From the NCBI GenBank assembly GCA_963705885.1, contig OY970120.1, positions 248,001 through 312,000 on the forward strand: a stretch of 64,000 bases of DNA, given 5' to 3'. The notes beneath the pieces were generated by a model. It searched no databases, was not told the origin of the DNA, and saw only the letters and a program-made list of their open reading frames with translations. The position numbers and the translations under genes were made by a program. This document shows, piece by piece, positions 26,430 to 34,490 of the stretch. The stretch's first letter is position 1. Each line of letters begins with the position of its first letter. The DNA comes from MFD01275-c22 sp963705885. Its GTDB lineage: Bacteria > Actinomycetota > Actinomycetes > JACCUZ01.

Positions 26430-27653
26430 GTGCCCGAGGCAGTGATCGTCGCGACGGCCCGCAGCCCGATCGGCCGCGCGTTCAAGGGCTCGCTGGTGGA
26501 CGTACGCCCCGACGACCTCGCGACCACGGTCGTGCGCGCCGCGCTGGACAAGGTGCCGGGGCTGGACCCGGCCACCCTCGACGACCTGATGCTCGGCTGT
26601 GCCGAGCCGGAGGGCAAGCAGGGCGTCAACATGGCCCGCCGGGTCGCGGTGCAGCTCGGGCTGGACGGGCTGCCCGGCACGACGGTGAACCGCTTCTGCG
26701 CCTCGTCGGTGCAGACCTCGCGGATGGCCTTCCACGCGATCAAGGCGGGCGAGGGCCACGCGTTCGTGTCCGCAGGGGTCGAGTGCGTGTCGCACTACCC
26801 CGCGTTCACCGGGGCCGGCGCCGGGCGCGAGGAGTTCCTCAACCCGCTCTTCGACGAGGCGCGGGCGCGCACCGAGGCCACCGCCGCGTCCAACGAGACC
26901 TGGCGGGACCCGCGCGAGGACGGGCGGCTGCCCGACGTCTACATCGCGATGGGCCAGACCGCCGAGAACCTCGCGACCACCCGCGGCATCACGCGCGAGG
27001 AGCAGGACGAGTTCGGCGTCCGGTCCCAGAACCTCGCCGAGAAGGCGATCGCCGACGGCTTCTTCGAGCGCGAGATCACCCCGGTCACCACGCCTGACGG
27101 CACCCTCGTGGCCCGCGACGACGGCCCGCGACCGGGAGTGACCATGGAGGGCGTGGCGGGCCTCAAGACGGTCTTCCGCGAGGAGGGCACCGTCACCGCC
27201 GGCAACTGCTGCCCCCTCAACGACGGCGCCGCCGCGGTCGTGATCATGTCCGACACCCGCGCCGCCGAGCTGGGCCTGACCCCGCTGGCTCGCATCGTCG
27301 CGACGGGCGTCTCGGCGCTCTCGCCCGAGATCATGGGGCTCGGCCCGGTCGAGGCGTCCCGGCGGGCCCTCGCGCTGGCGGGCATGAGCATCGAGGACAT
27401 GGACCTCGTCGAGATCAACGAGGCCTTCGCCGCGCAGGTCATCCCGTCCTACCGCGAGCTCGGCATCGACATCGAGCGCCTGAACGTCCACGGCGGCGCG
27501 ATCGCGCTCGGCCACCCGTTCGGCTCGACCGGCGCCCGCATCACGACGACCCTGCTCAACGGACTGCAGTCCCGCGACAAGGAGTGGGGCCTGGAGACCA
27601 TGTGCGTCGGCGGCGGCCAGGGCATGGCCATGATCGTCCAGCGCCTGAGCTGA
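26430..27653 (+). CDS. Acetyl-CoA acyltransferase (thiolase)
   Basis: 407 residues. Thiolytic cleavage or condensation of 3-ketoacyl-CoA. Catalytic residues are visible: Cys90 in NRFCASSVQ, His in GGAIALGHPFGSTGAR, and Cys in MCVGGGQGMAM, with NEAFAAQ between. The whole length fits degradative FadA-type or acetoacetyl-CoA thiolases; chain-length preference cannot be read. GTG 26430 is preceded by GGAGG at 5 nt. It stands alone, which in actinobacteria is common for fadA6-like genes. The palindrome at 26367 may regulate it. Confidence 0.9.
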   Translation: MPEAVIVATARSPIGRAFKGSLVDVRPDDLATTVVRAALDKVPGLDPATLDDLMLGCAEPEGKQGVNMARRVAVQLGLDGLPGTTVNRFCASSVQTSRMAFHAIKAGEGHAFVSAGVECVSHYPAFTGAGAGREEFLNPLFDEARARTEATAASNETWRDPREDGRLPDVYIAMGQTAENLATTRGITREEQDEFGVRSQNLAEKAIADGFFEREITPVTTPDGTLVARDDGPRPGVTMEGVAGLKTVFREEGTVTAGNCCPLNDGAAAVVIMSDTRAAELGLTPLARIVATGVSALSPEIMGLGPVEASRRALALAGMSIEDMDLVEINEAFAAQVIPSYRELGIDIERLNVHGGAIALGHPFGSTGARITTTLLNGLQSRDKEWGLETMCVGGGQGMAMIVQRLS

Positions 27654-27680
27654 CCACCCGGTCACGGCCGCCCGGCCCGG

Positions 27681-27774
27681 CCGAAATGATCACGCGAGCG
27701 TGATCAGTGATGCCCGAGCGCGCCGAATTCGTCGCGTTCGGTAGGTACTGATCACGTCAGCGTGATCATTTCGG
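27681..27774. repeat. 94-bp palindromic element with 15-bp terminal inverted repeats
   Basis: Ends are CCGAAATGATCACGC (27681-27695) and its exact reverse complement (27760-27774). Each end is also part of its own hairpin: TGATCACG-CGAG-CGTGATCA on the left (27687-27706) and TGATCACG-TCAG-CGTGATCA on the right (27749-27768). The interior 42 bp is unique and non-coding. The nested symmetry resembles REP/BIME-type or miniature transposon units. It also separates the thiolase gene from a convergent gene and may terminate both. Confidence 0.7.
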
Positions 27775-27789
27775 CGAGGGGTGAGGGGC

Positions 27790-28191
27790 TCAGAGGAGGC
27801 GGCGGGTGGCCGCGAGGGTGGCCGCGGCGGAGGTCACGACCTCGACGGCCGTACGACGGGTGCCGGGCGCCCAGGTGGGCTCCGCCGGGTCGCACCCGGC
27901 CAGCTCGGCCAGCAGGTCGTGGGCGGTCACGGCGACCTGGTCGCCCACCGCGAAGTCCGACAGGCGGGGGACCGCCCGCCAGCGGGGCTCCCCCCGGGCC
28001 GAGCGTTCCGCGAGTCCCTGCGCGGCCGTCGCGAGCGCCTGGGCGGCGGCCCGGCCGGCGTCGGCCGCGCTGTCGTGCGGCGGGGCGGGGGCAGCCAGAC
28101 GGGCCTGCGAGAGGCTCCTGAGCCGGTCCGGCACCCGGCGCGCGTCGGCCTCGAGATCGTCCCGCAGCACCTCCCAGCCGCCCTCCGCCAC
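27790..28191 (-). CDS. Conserved hypothetical protein, helical
   Basis: 133 residues from GTG 28191, alpha-helical, Ala/Arg/Leu rich, no signal or membrane helix. Segments LSDFAVGDQVAVTAHDLLAELAG and TAVEVVTSAAATLAATRRLL resemble the DinB/mycothiol-dependent maleylpyruvate isomerase four-helix bundle, but the metal-binding His triad is not evident, so this is only a fold-level guess. Convergent with the thiolase across the palindromic element and divergent from the DUF4287 gene. Confidence 0.5.
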   Translation of the reverse strand: MAEGGWEVLRDDLEADARRVPDRLRSLSQARLAAPAPPHDSAADAGRAAAQALATAAQGLAERSARGEPRWRAVPRLSDFAVGDQVAVTAHDLLAELAGCDPAEPTWAPGTRRTAVEVVTSAAATLAATRRLL

Positions 28192-28302
28192 GCCGGCACC
28201 CTACCGACCGCCAAACCGGTCGCTCCGGGGGTTGTGAACCGGCCGCGTCGTGAGGCACCCTCGGACCCATGGACCGCTGAATCGGCACACTGGAGGCGCC
28301 CG

Positions 28303-28533
28303 ATGTCCCTGAACCACTCCGAGGCAACGCACCAGCAGCTGCTCGACCGGGTGCCCACGGCAACCGGTCGCGACCTCCCCCAGTGGTTCGAGGCTCTCGA
28401 AGCCGGTCCAGGCCTGCTGCGGTTCGAGGAGCGGGTCAACTGGCTGCGCGACGAGCACGGAATCTCCCACGGGCACGCGTCGGCGATCGTGCACGAGCAC
28501 GACAAGCGTCGCGGCGCCCGTCGCTACGTCTGA
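28303..28533 (+). CDS. DUF4287 small protein
   Basis: 76 residues. The run TGRDLPQWFEALEAGPG followed by RVNWLRDEHGISHGHASAIVHEH and a basic end matches the DUF4287 pattern of a small helical domain common in actinobacteria. Function unknown. ATG 28303 has GGAGG 6 nt upstream. The F420/PPOX gene follows 18 nt later, so the two are likely co-transcribed. Confidence 0.75.
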   Translation: MSLNHSEATHQQLLDRVPTATGRDLPQWFEALEAGPGLLRFEERVNWLRDEHGISHGHASAIVHEHDKRRGARRYV

Positions 28534-28551
28534 CGACGTGACGGCGCGCCG

Positions 28552-28950
28552 GTGACGCCCGACGAGGCGCGCGACTTCCTGCGCGACAACCACCGCGCCG
28601 TGATGTCCACGGTCCGCGGCAACGGCCGGCCGCAGATGTCGCTCGTGGCAGCCGGTGTCGACGCCGAGGGCCGGGTCATCGTGTCGACGCCGGGCGGCAC
28701 GGCAAAGGCCAACAACCTGCGGCGCGACCCCCACGTCTCGCTGATCGTCATGACCGAGGGCTGGTACGGCCCGTGGGTCCAGGTCGACGGCACCGCCGAG
28801 ATCGTCGAGCAGCCGGACTCCGTCGAGCTGCTCGTCGACTACTACCGGCGGCTCTCCGGCGAGCACCCCGACTGGGACGAGTACCGCCAGGCGATGCGCG
28901 ACGAGCAGCGGGTCCTGGTGCGGTTCGAGATCGAGCACGCCAGCGGCTGA
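28552..28950 (+). CDS. F420-dependent/PPOX split-barrel protein (Rv1155-like)
   Basis: 132-residue flavin-type split barrel of the pyridoxamine-phosphate-oxidase superfamily (TIGR03618-type). The start is typical (DFLRDNHRAVMSTVRGNGRPQMSLV), then STPGGTAKANNLRRDPHVSLIV and a tail ending RFEIEHA. Mycobacterial relatives bind coenzyme F420 and reduce biliverdin or related substrates; whether this one uses F420 or FMN is not visible. A GTG start at 28552 is the only one in frame with the homology. A strong palindromic terminator follows. Confidence 0.8.
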   Translation: MTPDEARDFLRDNHRAVMSTVRGNGRPQMSLVAAGVDAEGRVIVSTPGGTAKANNLRRDPHVSLIVMTEGWYGPWVQVDGTAEIVEQPDSVELLVDYYRRLSGEHPDWDEYRQAMRDEQRVLVRFEIEHASG

Positions 28951-28964
28951 GGCCGCACACGACG

Positions 28965-29000
28965 GAGGCCGCCGACCCGGGATCCCGGGTCGGCGGCCTC
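28965..29000. terminator. Perfect 18-bp palindrome, bidirectional terminator
   Basis: Arms GAGGCCGCCGACCCGGGA and its complement meet without a loop (28965-29000). It lies 15 nt past the F420/PPOX stop and 22 nt before the convergent Bax1-like stop, so it can serve both. Confidence 0.75.
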
Positions 29001-29022
29001 GTGCGTCGCGCGCGAGAAGCGG

Positions 29023-29808
29023 CTAGTCGCCGCCTCGCAGGATGGAGATCAGCCGCAGGAACTCGATGTAGAGCCAGACCAGGGTCACGACCAGGCCGAA
29101 CGCCGCGAGCCACGAGAAGCGCTCGGGCAGCCCGTTCTGGACGCCCCGCTCGGCGAAGTCGAAGTCCAGCACGAGCATCGCGGCCGCCAGCGTGATCGCG
29201 AACAGCCCGATGCCGATGCCCAGCCACCCACCGCGCAGGCTGTTGTCGGTGAAGAGCACCACGCCGATGTTGATCAGCGAGAACACCAGGTAGCCGCCCA
29301 TGGCGATCAGCACGGTGCGCTGGAACTTCGGGGTGACCCGCACCCGCCCGCTCTTGTACGCCCACAGGGCCACGGCGAACACGGCGAGCGTGCCGAGCAC
29401 GGCCTGCGCGATGATGCCGTCGTAGAAGTCCTCGTAGATGCGGCTGATGCCGCCGACGAAGAGCCCCTCGAGGCCGGCGTAGGACAGGACCAGTGCGGCG
29501 TTCGTCGACTGCTTGATCGCGATGACCAGGCCGAGGACCAGGCCGACGATCATGCCGCCGAAGGTGAGGATCGGGTTGTTGAGGTAGAAGCTCACGGCCG
29601 CGACGGGCACCAGCACCGCGAACATCAGGCCGGTCTTGATGACGACGTCGTCCATCGTCATGCGGCCGGTCTGCACCCCCGTCGCCGAGGGCGCGGTGTA
29701 CATGTCCTCGAGCTGGCCGGCGGTGGCCGTGGGCGTCTCGTTGAACGTGGCGTAGCCGCGGCGCGAGAACGCGTCGCTGCGGTTGAAGACCGGGTTACGG
29801 CTCTCCAT
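29023..29808 (-). CDS. Bax inhibitor-1/YccA family membrane protein
   Basis: 261 residues with a cytoplasmic N-terminal region of about 60 residues and seven hydrophobic helices. The last helix pair with LDFDFAERG and RFSWLAAFGLVVTLVWLYIEFLRLISIL is characteristic of the UPF0005/BI-1 family, whose acidic residues in helices form a pH-gated Ca2+ path. In bacteria the family includes YccA, an FtsH modulator, and YetJ, a calcium leak channel. ATG 29808 is chosen because GGAGG lies 6 nt upstream. Monocistronic. Confidence 0.9.
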   Translation of the reverse strand: MESRNPVFNRSDAFSRRGYATFNETPTATAGQLEDMYTAPSATGVQTGRMTMDDVVIKTGLMFAVLVPVAAVSFYLNNPILTFGGMIVGLVLGLVIAIKQSTNAALVLSYAGLEGLFVGGISRIYEDFYDGIIAQAVLGTLAVFAVALWAYKSGRVRVTPKFQRTVLIAMGGYLVFSLINIGVVLFTDNSLRGGWLGIGIGLFAITLAAAMLVLDFDFAERGVQNGLPERFSWLAAFGLVVTLVWLYIEFLRLISILRGGD

Positions 29809-29948
29809 GACATCCCTCCATGAGCGCGCGGGAGCGCGACTGTCCTGCCCAGCGTAACGTGGTCCGGCCCGCGCGCGTTCCCCCGGACGGGTCGCCTGTG
29901 CACCGTGTCCCGAGACACCCGTGAACGGTGTCTCGAGCCATCGCACAG

Positions 29949-30024
29949 TGCCCCCGGTGGGACTCGAACCCACACATGACCCCGCTTTTAAGGCGGGCGC
30001 CTCGGCCAGTTGGGCTACGGGGGC
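29949..30024 (-). tRNA. tRNA-Leu(UAA) with a short variable loop
   Basis: Read on the minus strand: acceptor GCCCCCG pairs with CGGGGGC, followed by discriminator A; D arm GCCCAACTGGCCGAGGC; anticodon stem-loop CCCGC-CTTAAAA-GCGGG; T arm GTGGG-TTCGAGT-CCCAC. The anticodon is TAA, decoding UUA. The variable region is about 7 nt (GTCATGT), without the long arm normal for tRNA-Leu. No CCA is encoded. Confidence 0.88.
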
Positions 30025-30046
30025 CGGCGGCAGCGAGCGTAGACCT

Positions 30047-30583
30047 CTACAGGTAGGTCCGCCGGGCGTGCAGCGCGTGCGCGCCCGCGACCCGGTCGAG
30101 GAAGAGCAGGCCGTCGAGATGGTCGACCTCGTGCTGCACCGCCCGGGCCTCGAAGGCGTCGGTCTCGAGCACGACCGCCTCGCCGCTGCCCGGGACGACC
30201 CCGCGGACGACCAGCCGCGTCGCGCGCTTGACGTCCCCCGTCAGGTCGGGGACCGAGAGGCACCCCTCGCGGCCACGCTCCCAGCGGGTCGCGGACTCGA
30301 CGACCGGGTTGGCCACCACGACCGGGCCGTGGCAGGTGCGCGCCTTCGGGTGGCCGGTCACGTCGAGGCTGAACAGCCGCCAGCCGACGCCGACCTGCGC
30401 GGCGGCAAGGCCGACGCACCCGGGCGCTGCGGCCTGCGTGGCCAGCAGGTCGGCCGCGAGCGCCACGACGTCGGCCGCCGTCGGGTCCACCTCGACCGAC
30501 CGCTCACCGAGGACGGTGGCCGGAGCCCGCAGCACCGCGCGGACCCGTCCGGGTGGCAGCGCCGGCGGCAGGCTCACCCGCAC
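30047..30583 (-). CDS. def: Peptide deformylase
   Basis: 178 residues. Removes the formyl group from nascent N-formyl-methionine. All three motifs are present: GLAAAQVG (motif 1), EGCLSVP (motif 2, metal Cys) and QHEVDHLDG (motif 3, HExxH). The N-terminal sequence is longer than in E. coli Def, as often in actinobacteria. GTG 30583 begins one nt after the stop of the ACT-domain gene; GTG 30577 is an alternative. It is the last gene of the operon udg-ndh-cfa-ACT-def. Confidence 0.92.
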   Translation of the reverse strand: MRVSLPPALPPGRVRAVLRAPATVLGERSVEVDPTAADVVALAADLLATQAAAPGCVGLAAAQVGVGWRLFSLDVTGHPKARTCHGPVVVANPVVESATRWERGREGCLSVPDLTGDVKRATRLVVRGVVPGSGEAVVLETDAFEARAVQHEVDHLDGLLFLDRVAGAHALHARRTYL

Positions 30584-30584
30584 G

Positions 30585-31103
30585 TCACAGCACGTCGGGC
30601 TCGAGCGGTCGCAGCGACGCGTGCACCCCGAGGTCGCTGGCCGCCGCGGCCAGCCTCTCGTCCAGCGCCGCGACGTCCACGCCGGGCGGGAGGTCGACCT
30701 CGGCCAGCAGGACGTACAGCAATCCGGTGAGCCGCGTCGTGAGGTCGGTGACGTTGCCGCCCACGGCGGCAACGCGCTCGGTGACGGCAGACACGATGCC
30801 CGGGCGGTCCGCGCCGTGCACCGAGAGAAGGTACGACGACCCCAGCGTGGGCGCCGCGTGCTCCTCCGGCACCTCCCGCACCGAGACGGCGAGGGTGCCG
30901 TCGGCCACGAGGGGTGACAGCCCGTCCTGCACCTCCGCCGCGGTCGCGTCGGCCGAGGCGAGCAGCACCATCGCGAAGTGGCCCCGCAGGATCGTCATGG
31001 ACGAGTCCTCGAGGTTCGCGCCGAGCCCGGCCAGCAGACCCGTCGTCTCGGCGATGATGCCCGGCCGGTCGTGACCGATGACGGTCACGGCGAGCGAGGT
31101 CAC
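30585..31103 (-). CDS. Tandem ACT-domain protein (GcvR-like)
   Basis: 172 residues made of two ACT domains (about 1-80 and 88-172). Each begins with the usual GHDRPGIIAETT or GADRPGIVSAVT turn that binds amino acids at dimer interfaces. Glycine-cleavage regulator GcvR and related stand-alone ACT proteins have this length. A regulatory role responding to an amino acid is likely, its target unknown. GTG 31103 overlaps the stop of the upstream cfa-like gene (GTGA); def follows one nt after its stop. Confidence 0.75.
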   Translation of the reverse strand: MTSLAVTVIGHDRPGIIAETTGLLAGLGANLEDSSMTILRGHFAMVLLASADATAAEVQDGLSPLVADGTLAVSVREVPEEHAAPTLGSSYLLSVHGADRPGIVSAVTERVAAVGGNVTDLTTRLTGLLYVLLAEVDLPPGVDVAALDERLAAAASDLGVHASLRPLEPDVL

Positions 31104-32410
31104 GTCGCGGCCGGGCCGAGCAGGTCCTCGCGCGTGGGCGGCAGGCCGCTGTCGCCGTCCGCGCCGCGGCGGACCGCGAGCACCTGGTTCACGCCGATGC
31201 GCCCCGCCTCGAACCCGAGGGCCGACGCGGCCATGTAGAGCCGCCACACCCTGGCCCGGCCCTCCGTCGTCAGGGCGACGGCCCGGTCCCAGCCCCTCTC
31301 GAGGTTCGCCACCCAGTCGCGCAGGGTGAGGGCGTAGTGCTCGCGCAGCGACTCGACGTCGCGCACCTCGAAGCCGCTGTCCTCGAGGATGCCCACGGTC
31401 GTCGCGACCGGCAGCAGCTCGCCGTCGGGGAAGACGTAGGCCTCGATGAACGACGTCCCCGACCGTCGCGGTCCCGGGCGGCTCGCGATCTGGTGGTTGA
31501 GCAACCGGCCGGTCGGGGCGAGCAGGCCGTGCAGCTGGCGCGCGTAGCCGGCGTAGGCCTCCTCCCCCACGTGCTCGGCCATGCCGATGCTGGCGATGAC
31601 GTCGAACGGGCCGTCGTCGATGTCTCGGTAGTCCTGTACCCGGATCGCGACGCGGTCGCCGAGACCGGCCGCGGCGAGGCGCTCCCGGGACAGCTCGGCC
31701 TGCGGCTCGGAGAGCGTCACGCCGACGCCGGTGACGCCGTAGGTGCCGGCGGCGTGCAGGAGCAGCGAGCCCCACCCGCACCCCACGTCGAGCATGCGCA
31801 CCGGCCCGCCGCGCCGGTGCAGACCGAGCTTGCGGCACACCAGGTCCAGCTTGTCCCGCTGCGCGTCCTCGAGGGTGTAGGCCGGGTCGTGGGGACGGCG
31901 CCAGTAGGCGCAGGAGTAGACCATCGAGCTGCCGAGGACGAGCCGGTAGAAGTCGTTGCCCACGTCGTAGTGATGGGTCACCGCGCGCCGGTCGCGGTCC
32001 TTGCTGTGCCGGCGGCCGGAGAGCGTGGCCTCCTCCGGGGGCGGGGCCGGGGCGCGCCCCACGCCTCCGGTCTTCAGCGCGAGGGCGGCGAGCTCGGCGC
32101 GCTGGCGGGGGATGAACGTCCTGGACCGCATGCTGTCGACGTCGTCCAGGGGCAGCGCCGAGAGCACCTCGTAGATGTCGCCCTCGACGCCGAGGGCACC
32201 GCTGATGTAGGCGCGCGCGAGCCCGAGCTCGTTCGGCGCGTGCGTGAGGTATCGCACGGCGTCGCGCGACACGACGTCCAGGACCGGCGCGCTCTCGGGA
32301 CCGGCCTCCGAGCCGTCCCAGGCCCGTACCTGAAGGTGCGGCTCCCTGCCGAGCGTCAGCTCGAGCAGCCTGGCCAGCTGGTCCGCCATGGTGGTCGTCG
32401 TCCGGGTCAT
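31100..32410 (-). CDS. cfa: Cyclopropane-fatty-acyl-phospholipid synthase family methyltransferase
   Basis: 436 residues. SAM-dependent methyltransferase acting on unsaturated membrane lipids. Domains: N-terminal region to about 150, then class I methyltransferase with SAM motif I LDVGCGWGSLLLHAA, followed by GVTLSEPQ, IASIGMAEHVGEE and the FIEAYVFPDGELLP block typical of Cfa, and a C-terminal LREHYALTLRDWVANLE segment. It could make a cyclopropane or a methyl branch such as tuberculostearic acid. ATG 32410 overlaps the NDH-2 stop (ATGA). Confidence 0.88.
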   Translation of the reverse strand: MTRTTTTMADQLARLLELTLGREPHLQVRAWDGSEAGPESAPVLDVVSRDAVRYLTHAPNELGLARAYISGALGVEGDIYEVLSALPLDDVDSMRSRTFIPRQRAELAALALKTGGVGRAPAPPPEEATLSGRRHSKDRDRRAVTHHYDVGNDFYRLVLGSSMVYSCAYWRRPHDPAYTLEDAQRDKLDLVCRKLGLHRRGGPVRMLDVGCGWGSLLLHAAGTYGVTGVGVTLSEPQAELSRERLAAAGLGDRVAIRVQDYRDIDDGPFDVIASIGMAEHVGEEAYAGYARQLHGLLAPTGRLLNHQIASRPGPRRSGTSFIEAYVFPDGELLPVATTVGILEDSGFEVRDVESLREHYALTLRDWVANLERGWDRAVALTTEGRARVWRLYMAASALGFEAGRIGVNQVLAVRRGADGDSGLPPTREDLLGPAAT

Positions 32411-33738
32411 CGCGTCGCCTCACTGAACTCTTCGCGCGGCCGGTGGATGGAGCCGAGGGACACCACGTCACGCCGGAAGAACAGGGCCAGCGTCCAGTCC
32501 AGGATCACGCGGATCTTGCGGTTGAACGTGGGGACGCGGCTCATGTGGTAGGTCCGGTGCATGAACCAGGCCGGCCAGCCGCGCAGCTTGATGCCGTAGA
32601 TCTGGGCCACGCCCTTGTGCAGCCCCAGGGACGCGACCGACCCGGCGTGCTTGTGGGCGTACGAGCGTGGTTCGCGGCCGTTGAGCACGAGCGCGATGTT
32701 GTCGCCGAGCTGCTTGGCCTGGCGCACCGCGTGCTGGGCGCTCGGGCTGGTGGTGGCTCCCGGGCCCGCCGTGAGGTCGGGCACCGCGGCACAGTCGCCG
32801 GCCGACCACGCGCCCTCGACCCCCTCGACCCGCAGGTCCGCCCGGCAGCGCAGGCGGCCCTTGTCGTCGAGGGGCAGGTCGGTGTGGCGCAGGACGGGGT
32901 TGGCCTTCACGCCCGCCGTCCAGACGAGCGTCTCGGCGTCGAACTCCTCGCCGTCGGAGAGCACGATGTGGCCGCCGACGCAGGACTCGAGGCGGGTCTC
33001 GAGCCGCACGTCGATGCCTCGCTTGCGCAGCTCCTCGACGGTGTAGCGGCCGAGGTCCTCGCCGACCTCGGGCAGGATCCGGCCGGTCGCCTCGACGAGC
33101 ACGAACCGGATGTCGCCCTTGGACAGGTCGGGGTAGTAGCGCGTGGCGTACATCGTCATGTCCTCGAGCTCGGCGAGGGCCTCGATGCCGGCGTAGCCGC
33201 CTCCGACGAAGACGAACGTGAGCAGGGCCCGCCGCGCGGCGTGGTCGCTGATGCTGGTCGCGACGTCGAGCTTCTCCAGGACCTGGTTGCGCAGGGCGAT
33301 GGCCTCCTCGACCTGCTTGAAGCCGATGCCGTGCTCCGCCAGGCCGGGGATGGGGAGCGTGCGCGCGATCGAGCCGGGCGCGAGCACGATGACCTCGTAG
33401 GTCAGCTCGTAGGAGTCGCCGCGCATCGGCTGGATCCGCGCGACCTTGCGGGCGTGGTCGACGCTCTCGAGCCGGCCGGTGAGGACCTCGCACTTGTCGA
33501 GCACCCGGCGCAGCGGCACCACGACGTGGCGCGGCTCCACGCTGCCGGCCGCGGCCTCCGGCAGGAACGGCTGGTAGGTCATGTACGACCGGGGGTCGAC
33601 GACGATGATCTCGACTCGCCGCGCCGCCAGCTCCCGCCGGAGCTTCTTCTGCAGGCGGAGCGCCGTGTACATGCCGACGTAGCCCCCGCCGACGACGAGG
33701 ATCCTGGTCCGCCCCGGTGAGGCGCTCGAGATCGCCAT
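32407..33738 (-). CDS. ndh: Type II NADH dehydrogenase
   Basis: 443 residues. Single-subunit NADH:quinone oxidoreductase on the inner membrane face. Two Rossmann motifs: FAD-binding GGGYVGMYTALRLQ at the N-terminus and the NADH-binding FVGGGYAGIEALAELEDM in the middle, plus TAGVKANPVL and SAGDCAAVPD (FAD). The C-terminal basic/hydrophobic end (KIRVILDWTLALFFRRDVV) is the usual membrane anchor. The -10 TAGTCT at 33745-33750 lies 6 nt before ATG, inside the last codons of the upstream glycosylase gene, so leaderless transcription is possible in addition to read-through. Confidence 0.9.
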   Translation of the reverse strand: MAISSASPGRTRILVVGGGYVGMYTALRLQKKLRRELAARRVEIIVVDPRSYMTYQPFLPEAAAGSVEPRHVVVPLRRVLDKCEVLTGRLESVDHARKVARIQPMRGDSYELTYEVIVLAPGSIARTLPIPGLAEHGIGFKQVEEAIALRNQVLEKLDVATSISDHAARRALLTFVFVGGGYAGIEALAELEDMTMYATRYYPDLSKGDIRFVLVEATGRILPEVGEDLGRYTVEELRKRGIDVRLETRLESCVGGHIVLSDGEEFDAETLVWTAGVKANPVLRHTDLPLDDKGRLRCRADLRVEGVEGAWSAGDCAAVPDLTAGPGATTSPSAQHAVRQAKQLGDNIALVLNGREPRSYAHKHAGSVASLGLHKGVAQIYGIKLRGWPAWFMHRTYHMSRVPTFNRKIRVILDWTLALFFRRDVVSLGSIHRPREEFSEATR

Positions 33739-33740
33739 GA

Positions 33741-34490
33741 TCAGAGACTAGGACCAAGTCCGGCGCGTGTGGCGGCCAGGCCGAGCACGTCGTCGAGCAT
33801 CTGGGCGGTCAGGCGTCCCGTGAACGTGTTCTGCTGGCTGGGGTGGAAGCACCCCAGCACGAGCAGGTCGCCGACCCGCGCCTGGGCGCCGTGCCCGAAA
33901 CGCGGCCGCGGCCGGGGGACCGAGAGGTCGAGCCGGCCGAGGCAGGCCAGCAGCGCCTGCCAGGCGAACCCGCCCAGCGCCACCGCCACCCGGACCGTGG
34001 GGAGGACGGCGGCGACCTCGGCGTCCATCCACGGCGAACAGGTGTCCCGCTCGGCAGTGCTCGGCTTGTTGTCGGGCGGGGCGCAGCGCACGGCCGCGAG
34101 CATCCGGGTGCCGACGAGGGCCTGCCCGTCGCCTGCGCGGACGCTCGTCGGCAGCGCCGCGAGACCCACCCGGTGCAGCGACGCGAAGAGCCAGTCACCG
34201 CTGCGGTCACCGGTGAAGATGCGCCCCGTGCGGTTGCCGCCGTGCGCGGCGGGTGCCAGCCCGACGACCAGCAGGCGGGGGCTCTCGGCCCCCCAGCCGG
34301 GCACCGGGCGGCCCCAGTAGGTCTCGTCGGCGAACGCCCGGCGCTTCTGGCGGGCGACCTCCTCCCGCCAGGCGACGAGCCGGGGGCACGCCCGGCACGC
34401 GGTGACGGCGTCGTCGAGCGCCGCGAGCGACCGGGCCCCGGCGGCGTGGCGCTGCACGTCCGAGGGGCTCCTCGCGACCGGTGCGGCCAC
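33741..34490 (-). CDS. udg: Uracil-DNA glycosylase, family 5-like
   Basis: 249 residues. Excises uracil from DNA. The active-site block VVGLAPAAHGGNRTGRIFTGDRSG and the C-terminal HPSQQNTFTG define the UdgB/family 5 type, which lacks the usual Asp/Asn of family 1. Cysteines in ACRACPRL and in VRCAPPDNKP and C-terminal positions fit the 4Fe-4S cluster of families 4 and 5. It is adjacent to ndh (2-nt gap), and starts where the dienelactone hydrolase stops. An actinobacterial high-GC genome would rely on such an enzyme against cytosine deamination. Confidence 0.85.
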   Translation of the reverse strand: MAAPVARSPSDVQRHAAGARSLAALDDAVTACRACPRLVAWREEVARQKRRAFADETYWGRPVPGWGAESPRLLVVGLAPAAHGGNRTGRIFTGDRSGDWLFASLHRVGLAALPTSVRAGDGQALVGTRMLAAVRCAPPDNKPSTAERDTCSPWMDAEVAAVLPTVRVAVALGGFAWQALLACLGRLDLSVPRPRPRFGHGAQARVGDLLVLGCFHPSQQNTFTGRLTAQMLDDVLGLAATRAGLGPSL

